Positions 34,927 to 42,547 are shown, numbered from the stretch's first letter. The stretch: 64,000 nucleotides of DNA from Deltaproteobacteria bacterium (GCA_029261835.1 JAJDAO010000009.1:186001-250000), one strand, 5' to 3'. Notes: generated from the sequence alone by a model not told the origin. Translations and numbers: made by a program.

Positions 34927-35027
34927 CTAGCCCGGTTTATTCATGAAGGTCCGTAGCGGCAGCTCTGAAAGAGCGAGTCGCTCAGATGCGTGCTCGCAGC
35001 AGGATCTTCACGAATGATCCGGGCTAG
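34927..35027. mobile_element. 101-bp MITE-like inverted-repeat element
   Basis: Left end CTAGCCCGGTTTATTCATGA and right end, read on the other strand, CTAGCCCGGATCATTCGTGA. The two termini match over 26 bp with about four differences. Like the 168-bp element upstream, each end starts with CTAG. No coding capacity. It sits directly in front of the DMT permease; the 180 bp between the SDR gene and this element show no recognisable feature. Confidence 0.7.
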
Positions 35028-35038
35028 GCTCACCGCAC

Positions 35039-35947
35039 ATGAGCCCCTTCGAACTCGCCATCGTCCTGGTCTCGGCCCTCATCCACGCCGTCTGGAGCGT
35101 ATCCATCAAGGGCAGCCGCGCGCCTCTGGCCTTCAACCTGATCCAGGCGATCCCGATCGCCGTGCTCTTCGTTCCGCTGGCCGCGAGCGTTGAGCTGCGG
35201 GCACTCTCGGCGAGCTTCTGGTGGCTGCTGGCCGCCACCGGCGTGGCCCACGGCCTGTACCTCTACTGGCTGAGCCTGGCCCTCGAGCGGGCGGACCTGT
35301 CGATTGCCTATCCGATTGTGCGCTCCACACCGGCCTTCCTGCCGCTTCTCGCCGTCCCTCTGCTGGGCGAGTCGATCACGCTCGGAGGCGGCGTCGGCAT
35401 CGCCACGGTCGTGGCGGGCATGTGGGTCGTCCAGCTGCGCGGTGGCAGCAGGGCCGAAGCCTCGACGCGCGCACACGACCTTCGGGCCCTCACCCGTGGC
35501 GGGATGCTCTACGCCTACCTCACGCTGGCAACCACAGTGGCCTACGGCCTGACCGACAAGGCACTCATGAGCGAGCTCGCGACCGGGCCCTGGACCAGTC
35601 CGGTCCCCCGCGCCGTGTTCTGCTTCTTCGCCCTGTGGCTGGCGGGCGCCGTGCTCTTCGTGCCGCTCGCTTTGCGCAAGCTCGAGCGGGGCGTGCTCGT
35701 GAGCGTGCTACGCCACGAGTGGAGACGCGCGACAACGGCGTCACTCATTAGCGTCGCCGGGTACGGCCTCATTCTGAAGGCACTCGAGACGGCACCCACC
35801 AGCTATGTGGTTGCCGTTCGCCAGTCGAGCGTACTCTTCGTAATGGCCATGAGCGTGGTACTCCTCCGCGAGCGCCCCGGCTGGCTACGAGCGCTGGGAG
35901 CCGGCGCCACGGTGCTGGGCGTCGTCTTGATCGCACGGTCGGGGTGA
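35039..35947 (+). CDS. EamA/DMT-superfamily permease
   Basis: 302 aa from ATG at 35039. Ten hydrophobic segments arranged as two EamA repeats. The first starts FELAIVLVSALIHAVWSVSI and contains SLALERADLSIAYPIVRSTP; the second includes YGLILKALETAPTSYVVAVR, with a final helix ALGAGATVLGVVLIARSG. The paired 'A-x-x-Y-P-I/V' elements are typical of drug/metabolite transporters. Inner-membrane exporter or importer of a small metabolite; substrate unknown. Its promoter region contains the 101-bp inverted-repeat element. Confidence 0.93.
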   Translation: MSPFELAIVLVSALIHAVWSVSIKGSRAPLAFNLIQAIPIAVLFVPLAASVELRALSASFWWLLAATGVAHGLYLYWLSLALERADLSIAYPIVRSTPAFLPLLAVPLLGESITLGGGVGIATVVAGMWVVQLRGGSRAEASTRAHDLRALTRGGMLYAYLTLATTVAYGLTDKALMSELATGPWTSPVPRAVFCFFALWLAGAVLFVPLALRKLERGVLVSVLRHEWRRATTASLISVAGYGLILKALETAPTSYVVAVRQSSVLFVMAMSVVLLRERPGWLRALGAGATVLGVVLIARSG

Positions 35948-36041
35948 GGGGCTGGGCGCCGAACGGTAGACGGCTTCGAGGTCGAGTCCATCGAAGCGAG
36001 CGATCGGCGCGGGCCGTCTCGTCAGTCCGGCCGCGCCGTCG

Positions 36042-36233
36042 TCAGAGCTGAGCGCGCGCGCTTCGGGCGACCAGGAGCCCGGAAAGGCGGACGATCGACA
36101 TCACTGCGCTGAGGCCGGCGATAGCCCACACGAGATATGTAAGGTCTGGTTGAATGAACATCATCGTGTTGAGGTGGATCGACCAGAGATGCGGAACCGC
36201 CCACAGGAGGAGGACAACTAGGACCCTATCGAT
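36042..36233 (-). pseudogene. C-terminal fragment of a small membrane protein
   Basis: About 63 codons ending at 36042 translate to RVLVVLLLWAVPHLWSIHLN...LTYLVWAIAGLSAVMSIVRL, giving two transmembrane helices with a PHLxxxH element between them. The frame upstream turns into sequence around the att-like repeat, so the N-terminal part has been lost at the outer edge of the island. Family not recognised. Confidence 0.5.
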
Positions 36234-36274
36234 TGCGGCGCACGTGGGAGCCGTGGATCGATGACGAGGAGCCG

Positions 36275-36295
36275 AACTCCCCAACTGCTCCCCCG
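36275..36295. repeat. Arm-type repeat, copy 1 (CTCCCC...TGCTCCCCC)
   Basis: AACTCCCCAACTGCTCCCCCG is one of three similar G/C-tract direct repeats. The others are at 36551-36572 and 48657-48682. Copies 1 and 3 each lie about 80 bp to the left of a tRNA-Pro 3'-end sequence. Position and repetition suggest integrase arm-binding sites (inference). Confidence 0.5.
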
Positions 36296-36376
36296 GGCCG
36301 CGATGCTCCTGAGGCGAGTGTCGTACCGAAGAGCGCAAGGCACCGATTGTACTCACTTTCTGGGAAGCCGCAGAAA

Positions 36377-36408
36377 TGGTTGGGGCGACTGGATTTGAAC
36401 CAGCGACC
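36377..36408 (-). repeat. att-like copy of the tRNA-Pro 3' end (left edge of island)
   Basis: Read on the minus strand this is the T-arm, 3' acceptor strand and CCA of a tRNA, without the 5' two-thirds. It matches 48760-48791 in the intact tRNA-Pro(CGG) at 31 of 32 positions, extending to 34 of 35 with the adjacent AAA. The single change is in the acceptor stem. Direct repeats of a tRNA 3' end mark attL/attR of tRNA-targeting integrative elements. Confidence 0.8.
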
Positions 36409-36550
36409 GACTTTTTTTCGCCGCACGGAACCGCTCGCAATCGCACTGAGCGGTGATCGCAAGTGGCCGGATACTGGATGGAATCGAATCGCCGGCTACC
36501 GTGATCGAACGGAACTGCTCGCAGGCGAACGGGGCATTTGGAGAGAGTGC

Positions 36551-36572
36551 AACTCCCCCAGTGCTCCCCCGG
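36551..36572. repeat. Arm-type repeat, copy 2
   Basis: AACTCCCCCAGTGCTCCCCC sits about 145 bp inside the left att-like sequence. It is nearly identical to the copy next to the intact tRNA-Pro. The surrounding 36409-36740 holds no gene, only an imperfect direct repeat (GAACCGCTCGCA / GAACTGCTCGCA). Confidence 0.5.
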
Positions 36573-36743
36573 CACAGGATACGAACCGGCGATGCCCTTC
36601 AAGATGCGCCCCCTCTTACCATGCGGATCATCAACGATCTGCTGCCTCCGGCTGAGGGTAAGCGGCTGGAGGTGGGGGACGGCTGTAAACGATTCTGGAG
36701 AAACCGGACATTCCTATCTTGGTACTACAGGCGGCACGTCTGA

Positions 36744-36786
36744 GTATGGGAGGTTATGTCAATTCCCTGAAGGGGCCCGATCCGGG
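36744..36786 (+). repeat. R1 repeat, copy a (mobile-element terminus)
   Basis: GTATGGGAGGTTATGTCAA followed by a T-for-A variant of TCCCTGAAGGGGCCCGATCC. The same terminus occurs in inverted orientation at 39352 and in direct orientation ending at 40610. Here its GGGG...CCGGG edge cuts off the IS91-type transposase frame. Confidence 0.75.
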
Positions 36787-37285
36787 TCCACACCCTCACC
36801 CAGTCGTGATCACCAAGCCCGCGCACGCGGGCGTCGTTGCCGTCCAGATAGACGACCGGCTCCCCACGCTGCAGCTGGAACATCATCGCCTGGTCACACG
36901 CTACAAGGAAAGGGTGGCTGTGCGACCTATCCGCATAAGCCACGCGATAACGAAGGGGGATCGGAAGCGAAAGCACCCACTGGCGCACGGGAGCTTCGGG
37001 AAGGACCCGATCCATAAGATGGGCTGCGGTATCGGACATTCGCCGGCTCGTGCACGAAGGACAGAAACCGCGGCCCTTGCATGAAAATGCAACCAGGCGC
37101 TCTTCACCGCAGTCCTTGCAGCGCACACGCAGAAATCCTCGGCTGAGGATCCCGCAATCCAAAAACGCGCGAAGCTCGCGCTCTACGAAGCGAGGCACCG
37201 CCCTGCCTGACTCCTCAGCCTCGGCGAGAAAAGCCTCGAGGTTCTCCTGGACGAGAGGTCTATCCGCATCTAGATTCTCGGATTG
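36787..37285 (-). pseudogene. IS91-family transposase, N-terminal zinc-binding domain only
   Basis: Minus-strand frame reading ENLDADRPLVQENLEAFL...PRFVERELRAFLDCGILS then VRCKDCGEERLVAFSCKGRG and FCPSCTSRRMSDTAAHLMDR. This is the CxxC...CxxC zinc module that opens IS91/Y1-type transposases, followed by VRQWVLSLPIPLRYRVAY. A TGA precedes the frame at the 5' side. The protein is cut at the R1 repeat after DHDWVRVWT, so the HUH nuclease core is missing. Non-functional remnant. Confidence 0.85.
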
Positions 37286-38465
37286 CTCTTCGCCTCATAA
37301 CCCATGAGGCTGATCCCAGAAGAAGGATGAAGCAGACGATCACGCCCCACTCGGAAATGGTGGGGACAGCCGTGGGTCCGGGAATGACGGCGCTGCCATC
37401 GGAGCCGGTCGTGCTCCTGCCCGACGCATCCGAGACCACCACGCGACCGTACACGGTCTGGCCTTCGCCCAGATTGTCGAACTCCCATAGCTCGACGCCG
37501 GGATCGACCCGCTCATCGCCCAAAAACGTAGTCCCATCTGCATCCAGCTCGGCAATGGCCGAGTCGTTACTCAGATATCCGCCCGTGCTGAGATCTGCCG
37601 AGAGGTCGATGCCCTGCGGGTTCCCCATGCCCTTGTCGTCGTGGACCAGAATCGGGGTGGGCGGCGTTGGCGGCCAGAAAGGCAACGCCTGCACGCCGTC
37701 GGTGGTGGTGACGTGGATCTGCTCCCACGTCGAGTCGCGGTTGTCGGCCGGCACAGCCAAAGCGTTGCCAAAGCCCACCTGGGCGATGTTGATGATTGCT
37801 CCGCTGTTGGGTATCGGCGGGAAGTTCGCCAGGGTCAGATCGACCTCCACGTCCGGATAGGTCGGGTTCGCTGCGAAGGAGTCGGACGGCTCGGCTTGCA
37901 GGTGAATGATGTTGCCCTGGCGCATCAAGCGGATGCGGAAACGTGGGCCCGTGGGCGGTTCCTGCTGCCAACCGGCTGGTGTCGCGGCCGCTGTCAAGTT
38001 GATCTCGGCCGGCCCGCCACCGGCCGCCGCGGTCTGGTTCTTGAGGTTGCCGAATTGATCGTAGATGCGGACGAACCTGCCCGTCCCGGCGTCCCGCTCC
38101 AGGTGAACGAGGATCCACTGCGCCTGAGCGGTATCTACCGTGCATAGATCGGTGCGTGCCTGCACCCAGATGCGCGCTCCGGCCTCGCCCGCGCCGACCG
38201 GCGCGTCGGACTTGAGCACCGCCTCGACGAGCCAGTCGTTGGCCCCATCCACCCCGAAGTCACTGCGGATGAAAGTGAGGCCGCCGCCCCTGATGCTGTC
38301 GCCAATGACTGCGCCGCCGTTGGGAGTCTGTGCCCACAACGGGTTGACGTCCACCTGCGCCAGGGTTTCCGCGACGTTCTCCACGACACCGGCGGATGCA
38401 TCGGCGACCGGAAAGGCAAGTCCCAGCAGACAGGCCACACTGAAAATCCATCGTATGGCTTTCAT
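37260..38465 (-). CDS. Secreted protein with IPTL-CTERM sorting signal
   Basis: 401 aa from ATG at 38465 (MKAIRWIFSVACLLGLAFPV, signal peptide ending DASAG). The mature region looks beta-rich, with segments such as NDWLVEAVLKSD, QWILVHLERDAGTGRFVRIY and RFRIRLMRQGNIIHLQ that recall a laminin-G/concanavalin-like fold, then a domain with VYGRVVVSDASGRST. The tail AVPTISEWGVIVCFILLLGS then WVMRRR is a textbook IPTL-CTERM (IPTLxxWG) signal recognised by exosortase H (family knowledge). The last codons (RESRCG and the TAG) are shared with IS91-derived sequence, so the original stop was probably replaced by the insertion. It lies inside the island. Confidence 0.85.
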   Translation of the reverse strand: MKAIRWIFSVACLLGLAFPVADASAGVVENVAETLAQVDVNPLWAQTPNGGAVIGDSIRGGGLTFIRSDFGVDGANDWLVEAVLKSDAPVGAGEAGARIWVQARTDLCTVDTAQAQWILVHLERDAGTGRFVRIYDQFGNLKNQTAAAGGGPAEINLTAAATPAGWQQEPPTGPRFRIRLMRQGNIIHLQAEPSDSFAANPTYPDVEVDLTLANFPPIPNSGAIINIAQVGFGNALAVPADNRDSTWEQIHVTTTDGVQALPFWPPTPPTPILVHDDKGMGNPQGIDLSADLSTGGYLSNDSAIAELDADGTTFLGDERVDPGVELWEFDNLGEGQTVYGRVVVSDASGRSTTGSDGSAVIPGPTAVPTISEWGVIVCFILLLGSASWVMRRRAIRESRCG

Positions 38466-38748
38466 CCCTTTTGTTCCTGCACCCTCTTGATCCAACCATC
38501 GCACAGGCGATGACACCCGACGCAGAGGTCAGGCGACATCAAGTTTACCACGAACTTCAAGAACGATACGGAATATCGAGTTGCCAGAGCCTGTCAAAGA
38601 CACGCAGCTTTGGCCGCCGACTGAACCGGCCGATTATGTGAGAAATGCCATGTTTCCGGGGACATTAGACTCGGCTATTCGGACGCGTAGCACTGCCTTG
38701 TTGCGCAACTCCCGTCGTGGCCGAGAGTCTCGTGCGGCCCGGCTGCCA

Positions 38749-38966
38749 TCATCCAATCATCTGGCCATCGGGCATCCCGAGCGCCGCCATCGTGTTGAGA
38801 ATCTTGCACCCGATCCTCGCCTCGACTCGCTGTGACGCAAGCGCTCTCGCCCGCATCGCAGGGCCCACGATGGCCTTGTAGCGGTGGAATGTCGTCTCGA
38901 CCTTGCTCCCTTTGCGTACGCGCTCAACGAACCCATGTTTCGCTTCCCCGTAGTCCCGGCACTCTC
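38749..38966 (-). pseudogene. IS5-family transposase C-terminal remnant
   Basis: The minus strand reads CRDYGEAKHGFVERVRKGSK then VETTFHRYKAIVGPAMRARA, QRVEARIGCKILNTMAALGM and stop at 38749. The RYKAI...AR...Q..EA...LN.M pattern is the C-terminal end of IS5-group DDE transposases. The N-terminal catalytic part is absent because it abuts the IS66 fragment. The 283 bp between this remnant and the IPTL-CTERM gene contain nothing recognisable beyond that gene's promoter region. Confidence 0.75.
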
Positions 38967-38993
38967 CTTCCTTTCAGTTGAAGGAGGAAGAGG

Positions 38994-39357
38994 ATGTCGA
39001 GATCCAAAGGCGGGTCGCTCTCGCCGGCCAAGCGCAAGTGGCTGGTAGAAGTCAGGGCGTGCGAGAAGTCGGGTGAGTCACTGAAGAACTATGCGGAGCG
39101 CAAGGGCGTCTCCGTGCATGCGCTCTATCAGGCCAAGAAGCGAGCGCGTGAGCTGGGGCTGCTGCCGCCCCATCGGAAGGGAAGGGATCGGTCCGCATCG
39201 CCGCGCCAGGCTCGGTCACCGCGCTTCGTCGAGGCCATCCATCGCGCAGAACCTCGTGAGTCCCTTGTGGCATGGCGGGTCCGACTTCCCGGTGGTGCCG
39301 TCTTTGAGAGCATGGTGCCGCTGAACATCGACGACGCTCTTGAGTTCGTCGCCCCCC
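38994..39357 (+). pseudogene. IS66-type accessory protein (TnpA/Orf1), truncated
   Basis: From ATG at 38994 (AAGGAGGAAG upstream): SPAKRKWLVEVRACEKSGES then LKNYAERKGVSVHALYQAKK, an HTH-bearing IS66 TnpA-like protein. It ends with VAWRVRLPGGAVFESMVPLN and DDALEFVA. The frame then enters the R1 repeat (RIGPLQGFDITSHTRT), so the C-terminus is cut by the inverted-repeat element at 39352. No TnpB or DDE transposase of IS66 follows. Confidence 0.75.
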
Positions 39358-40610
39358 GGATCGGGCCCCTTCAGGGATTTGACATAACCTCCCATACTCG
39401 GACATGCCGCCAGAACGCGGCTTGATTGACCTACGCGCCAGCGCGAGCATGAGAGCAGAGAGGTGCCACCGTGCACCCGGGCGGGCCGGTTCAGACTTCA
39501 TGTCCGAACATCGCCCGCAGCCCCACTCTGCCCTGCTTCAACAGCGCTTCGTGGGCTTTCCCGAACTCTTCGAAGATCTCCCGCTCGGTCAGGGGGCGTT
39601 CCGCGACTTGCTCCGCGAGGATCTCGCGCGTTGAAGGACGCTCCGACATGCTGTCATAGAACTTCTGGAGTACCGCATCCCCGGTCAGCAGGTTGATCGT
39701 GGGCATTTCGAACATCCCCGAGAACGTCTTGCCCAGCTCCAGGATGTGAAACAGGTGAAAGTCCGGCAGGCTGGGTTCGGCCCCCAGCAGGAACGGCGCC
39801 ATTCTCGACCCGCCGACCAGACGCCCGACCGCCCCCTTGATCATCACCATCGACAAGATGCTGAAGATCCTGGACTCCTGTTCCGTCTTCAGGCGAAACG
39901 CCTGGGGGTAGTAGGCCCCCACCACGAACCAGTTGAAGAAGGGGCCGCTGATCGAGAAGGTCAGAAAGTCATTGAGTTGATCGACTTCAGCGCAACGCAA
40001 CGGGTCATCGCAGGGATAGAAGCGTTGCGCAGCAGGATAACGCCGTGCCAGGTAGCGACAGATCGCCTGGCTCTCCGAGATGATCAGACCATCGGCCTCC
40101 ACCAGGCTCGGCACCTTGCCGAGTGGATTCCGAGTCCTGTGCTGGTCTCCCATCGTATCCCCCGTGAAAGGGGAGACCCTCGCATAGGAGAAGCCCAGCT
40201 CTGCTTCCTTGAGAAGGTGTGCGACCAGCGAAACGTATGGGGACAGCCAGAACCCATACAGCGTTCTCTCCGCGCGATGACCGTGATGATCTGTCGTCAT
40301 AGACATCTGCTCCCTTGGACAATCGAACCGTGACCCGACCGAGCGCATCTTAGGACAAGCAGCGGATCGAGCGAGGGCCAGCTACCCGGACCCCGCGATG
40401 CCAGCTTGCCTGCTCATCTCGTTCGCCAATGCGTTCGTCGTAGCCTTCGCGCTGGATGCGATCCTCTCGCTGGGGGAGGAGGCGTTCAGAAGCCTGACCG
40501 GATCGAGCGCGCTGATCGTCGGCGCGCGTAGGTCAATCAAGCCGCGTTCTGGCGGCATGTCCGTGTATGGGAGGTTATGTCAAATCCCTGAAGGGGCCCG
40601 ATCCGGGGGG
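39352..40610. mobile_element. 1.26-kb non-autonomous transposon-like unit with 87-bp inverted termini, carrying a GST gene
   Basis: 39352-39438 and 40524-40610 are inverted copies of one 87-bp sequence (R1) with only a few differences. The outer ends are GGGGGG/CCCCCC next to GGGGCCCGATCC. Between them is a complete glutathione S-transferase gene and no transposase. The left terminus interrupts an IS66 frame and the right terminus interrupts an RHH-type frame. This is what insertion of a passenger-carrying element, mobilised in trans, would look like. A solo R1 at 36744 interrupts a third frame. Confidence 0.7.
39491..40306 (-). CDS. Glutathione S-transferase family protein
   Basis: 271 aa from ATG at 40306 (MSMTTDHHG; the next ATG two codons on has better spacing to AAGGGAG). 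Thioredoxin-like N-domain: TLYGFWLSPYVSLVAHLLKE, then NPLGKVPSLVEADGLIISES with the cis-Pro and the ES glutathione-binding pair, followed by QAICRYLARRYP. The helical C-domain includes FLLGAEPSLPDFHLFHILEL. The nucleophile region LSPYV suggests a Ser/Tyr-type cytosolic GST. It is the only gene inside the R1-bounded unit; substrate unknown. Confidence 0.87.
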   Translation of the reverse strand: MSMTTDHHGHRAERTLYGFWLSPYVSLVAHLLKEAELGFSYARVSPFTGDTMGDQHRTRNPLGKVPSLVEADGLIISESQAICRYLARRYPAAQRFYPCDDPLRCAEVDQLNDFLTFSISGPFFNWFVVGAYYPQAFRLKTEQESRIFSILSMVMIKGAVGRLVGGSRMAPFLLGAEPSLPDFHLFHILELGKTFSGMFEMPTINLLTGDAVLQKFYDSMSERPSTREILAEQVAERPLTEREIFEEFGKAHEALLKQGRVGLRAMFGHEV

Positions 40611-40728
40611 CTTGACAAACTCCGCCGCTGCTCCAGCGCCTTGGCCTCGAGCTTGGTGAGTTCGTCCGGCGTGAAGAAGACAGCGACGCCAACGGAACGG
40701 CGCTCGCTCACAACGTAGTAAAGTCGAC
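40611..40728 (-). pseudogene. Truncated RHH-type small protein, paralog of 44891-45070
   Basis: Minus-strand reading ERRSVGVAVFFTPDELTKLE then AKALEQRRSLS is closely similar to the intact copy at 44891-45070. It breaks at the R1 terminus, losing the second helix of the ribbon-helix-helix. Confidence 0.6.
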
Positions 40729-40754
40729 GTGCTGTCGTGACGATCCGGCTGTGC

Positions 40755-41129
40755 ATGTCAACGATTGCAGCGGAATGCCGTTCGTCCATGCTCGTTGCCC
40801 TATCCGGCGGCCTTGGTCTCGGTGTCGGCGGGTGCACGCTCTGGGTCACCTTGTCACGCGGCGTCTTGGGTTCGAGCATCGCAGCTGGGATCATGGTGCT
40901 TGTTGCCATCTCGCTTATGGGGCTTGGCTCAATTGCCAATGCCGCCTCGGCTTACCGGCGGCTCGTCTACGCTCTGCTCGGCGTACAGCTCACAGCGTTC
41001 TCTGTCATCACGATTGCGAGCCTACTCACGAATCCCCATCTCGGCCTTCTGACTATTTCGGTCGTCATCATTGCATCGACCTTGGCAGCCTTCATCTATC
41101 ATGCGCGCTCCAGCTCCGCCGCCGCGTGA
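40755..41129 (+). CDS. Small four-helix membrane protein (integron cassette-type gene)
   Basis: 124 aa from ATG at 40755 (ATG at 40788 or GTG at 40737 are alternatives). Four hydrophobic helices: LVALSGGLGLGVGGCTLWVT, IAAGIMVLVAISLMGLGSI, LVYALLGVQLTAFSVITIAS and LLTISVVIIASTLAAFIYH. No known family. It is followed 60 bp downstream by an attC site in the orientation expected for its own cassette. Its upstream boundary has been overwritten by the RHH/R1 sequence. Confidence 0.55.
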   Translation: MSTIAAECRSSMLVALSGGLGLGVGGCTLWVTLSRGVLGSSIAAGIMVLVAISLMGLGSIANAASAYRRLVYALLGVQLTAFSVITIASLLTNPHLGLLTISVVIIASTLAAFIYHARSSSAAA

Positions 41130-41188
41130 CTTCAAGTTTGAAGCGCAACGCTCGCCACGACGGTGCAGTCGGAAGCTCGTCGCGAACA

Positions 41189-41323
41189 GCCGCATAACAT
41201 CGCGCTGGAGCTGGCTTGCTATAGCTCGTTTCAACTGGTTCGTGGTACCTTGCGAGCGTGGTAGGTGGGTTGGGCTTCGGTGGCACAGCGCCGCAAGCAG
41301 CTCAGCTCTGTACGTTATGCGGC
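41189..41323 (+). other. Integron attC recombination site
   Basis: The site starts GCCGCATAAC and ends GTTATGCGGC, a perfect 10-bp inverted pair containing the R''/R' core (CATAAC / GTTATG). Next to them GCTGGAGCTGGCTTGC on one side and GCTGAGCTGCTTGC (complement) on the other pair with two unpaired G residues, the extrahelical bases typical of attC L boxes. Length 135 bp is within the attC range. It lies between two small ORFs of the same orientation. Confidence 0.8.
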
Positions 41324-41332
41324 GGAGAGTCA

Positions 41333-41860
41333 ATGAAGCGTCTCTCAATCGCTGTGGCTCTGCTCCTCGCAGTGTCAGTTGCGGTCCTTGCCGGCGCCCC
41401 CCGACCGGTACTCCTCATCCTCTCCGTGTTCATTCCGATACCGCATGCCCAGGAGCACCTGTGGTTTGACCCGCACCCAGCATTGGTGATTGCCGGCTAT
41501 GAACGCGGCCTCGATGAGGATGTGTGGGTTCGATTAGGCGTGGATCTGCCTCTCCCCAACCAGTACGTCCTCGACCGAGAGCTCTATCAGGTAGTCATTT
41601 CCACTCACGTCCAATCCCACCCAGTCGTTACGCTTTCTGCCCGACTCAAGGATGGGTCGCTCTTGTCCCTCGAAGGCCCGTTCGTGTCGCGTTGCCACCC
41701 CAGTACCCCGCTAGGTCTGCATTGTTTCTTCGTTGGTCCAGCATCAGGCGCCCCTCTCTCATTTGGTGTGCGAGACTCAGAGGGAGCCGTACTTGGAACG
41801 GAGAGCCTCAGGTACCGAGTCGGACGCTATGGCACCATCTGGGAGACGGACCCTGTCTGA
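41333..41860 (+). CDS. Exported protein of unknown function (integron cassette gene)
   Basis: 175 aa from ATG at 41333, only 19 bp after the GTTATG recombination core, as is normal for cassette genes. The N-terminus MKRLSIAVALLLAVSVAVLA plus a second hydrophobic stretch ending IPHAQ gives a signal peptide or signal anchor. The rest is beta-rich (QYVLDRELYQVVISTHVQSH, FVSRCHPSTPLGLHCFFVGP) with two Cys likely to form a disulfide. No family recognised. A partial attC begins 8 bp after its stop. Confidence 0.7.
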   Translation: MKRLSIAVALLLAVSVAVLAGAPRPVLLILSVFIPIPHAQEHLWFDPHPALVIAGYERGLDEDVWVRLGVDLPLPNQYVLDRELYQVVISTHVQSHPVVTLSARLKDGSLLSLEGPFVSRCHPSTPLGLHCFFVGPASGAPLSFGVRDSEGAVLGTESLRYRVGRYGTIWETDPV

Positions 41861-41868
41861 GCGAACAC

Positions 41869-41910
41869 GCCGCATAACCCCTATCAGGCCCCCGGTTCTC
41901 AAGAGGCAAA
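41869..41910 (+). other. Truncated attC site
   Basis: GCCGCATAAC recurs eight bases after the second cassette gene, repeating the first ten bases of the 41189 attC. The matching GTTATGCGGC half is not found downstream, so the cassette array was cut here. The stretch from here to 42212 shows no gene; an IS3 remnant follows. Confidence 0.6.
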
Positions 41911-42212
41911 GACGTCCCCTGACGCCACCTCGGCCGGGGCATCGGTGGCCGTCACCCACCACCCTCTTGGCGGTGTAGGCTAGCCGTCTGCTTGCGGCTC
42001 CCCTGTGTTCGTGGCAATAGGCGATGTTCCGTAGGCCGGAATCCGAAGCAGCCGCCTGCCACAGCAGGCTCAGCTATCTGGATCTGGTCACCAGCCGTCA
42101 GTCGAGGCGCCAGCAGCACAAGCTGAGGCGGAGCTGAGCAAGAGAAGAGGGTTCCGGTCCAACGGCTGACTAGATTGTAATGGCAGCGGGCAGCGGGGCT
42201 GGGTCCGGATCG

Positions 42213-42386
42213 GGCAAGCTTCGAGATGAGTGTCTGAACGCCAACTGGTTCGAGACGCTCGAAGACGCTAGAAATGAGCTTGAAATCTGGAGGACAGACT
42301 ACAATGAGACCCGGCCGCACTCTTCGCTCGGAGACCTTGCTCCGGCGCAGTACGTGGCCAAGCTGATGGAATGGGCATCTCCGTGA
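42213..42386 (+). pseudogene. IS3-family transposase (OrfB) C-terminal remnant
   Basis: GKLRDECLNANWFETLEDAR then NELEIWRTDYNETRPHSSLG and LAPAQYVAKL are the last part of the rve integrase core of IS3 OrfB, including the YNETRPHSSLG motif with its C-terminal catalytic region. The D,D part and OrfA are missing. The IS right terminus follows immediately. Confidence 0.9.
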
Positions 42387-42485
42387 AGTCGCGGAGCGGC
42401 CTAGCAGCGTGGACCAGGAACTGGGGGCGGGTCAACTGCTGCTTGGACTAACATAGGGACTGGTACGACAACCTGGGGCAGGTCA
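42383..42485 (+). repeat. Two tandem IS3-type right termini
   Basis: The first terminus ends GGGGGCGGGTCA at 42434. A second (ACTGGTACGACAACCTGGGG then CAGGTCA) ends at 42485. The pair recurs at 45491-45584 with the same order and spacing, indicating two copies of a composite IS end. Confidence 0.7.
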
Positions 42486-42547
42486 AAACCGAAGACTGTC
42501 TCTTAGCAAGAGCCGTCTTTGGTCCGAAATTCCTTGCCGACGTACAC
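42486..42547 (+). repeat. R2 dispersed repeat, copy 1
   Basis: AAACCGAAGACTGTCTCTTA then GCAAGAGCCGTCTTTGGTCC...GCCGACGTACAC. About 80% like 48335-48396. The centre forms an interrupted palindrome (AAGAC..CTCTT AGC AAGAG..GTCTT). CTGTCTCTTA is reminiscent of IS4/Tn5-type ends, but this is not established. Confidence 0.6.

Noticed and set aside
36560..36600. CCGGTTCGTATCC-like sequence (minus strand) resembling another tRNA 3' end
   Set aside because: The T-stem has a mismatch and no acceptor pairing or other arms are found. It was counted only as context for arm-type repeat copy 2.
36744..36786. GGTTATGTC in R1 considered as an attC core
   Set aside because: R1 lacks the self-complementary arms and L boxes of attC; it behaves as a transposon terminus.
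42486..42547. R2 considered as a Tn5/IS4 end because of CTGTCTCTTA
   Set aside because: Similarity is limited to ten bases and no IS4-type transposase remnant is nearby.
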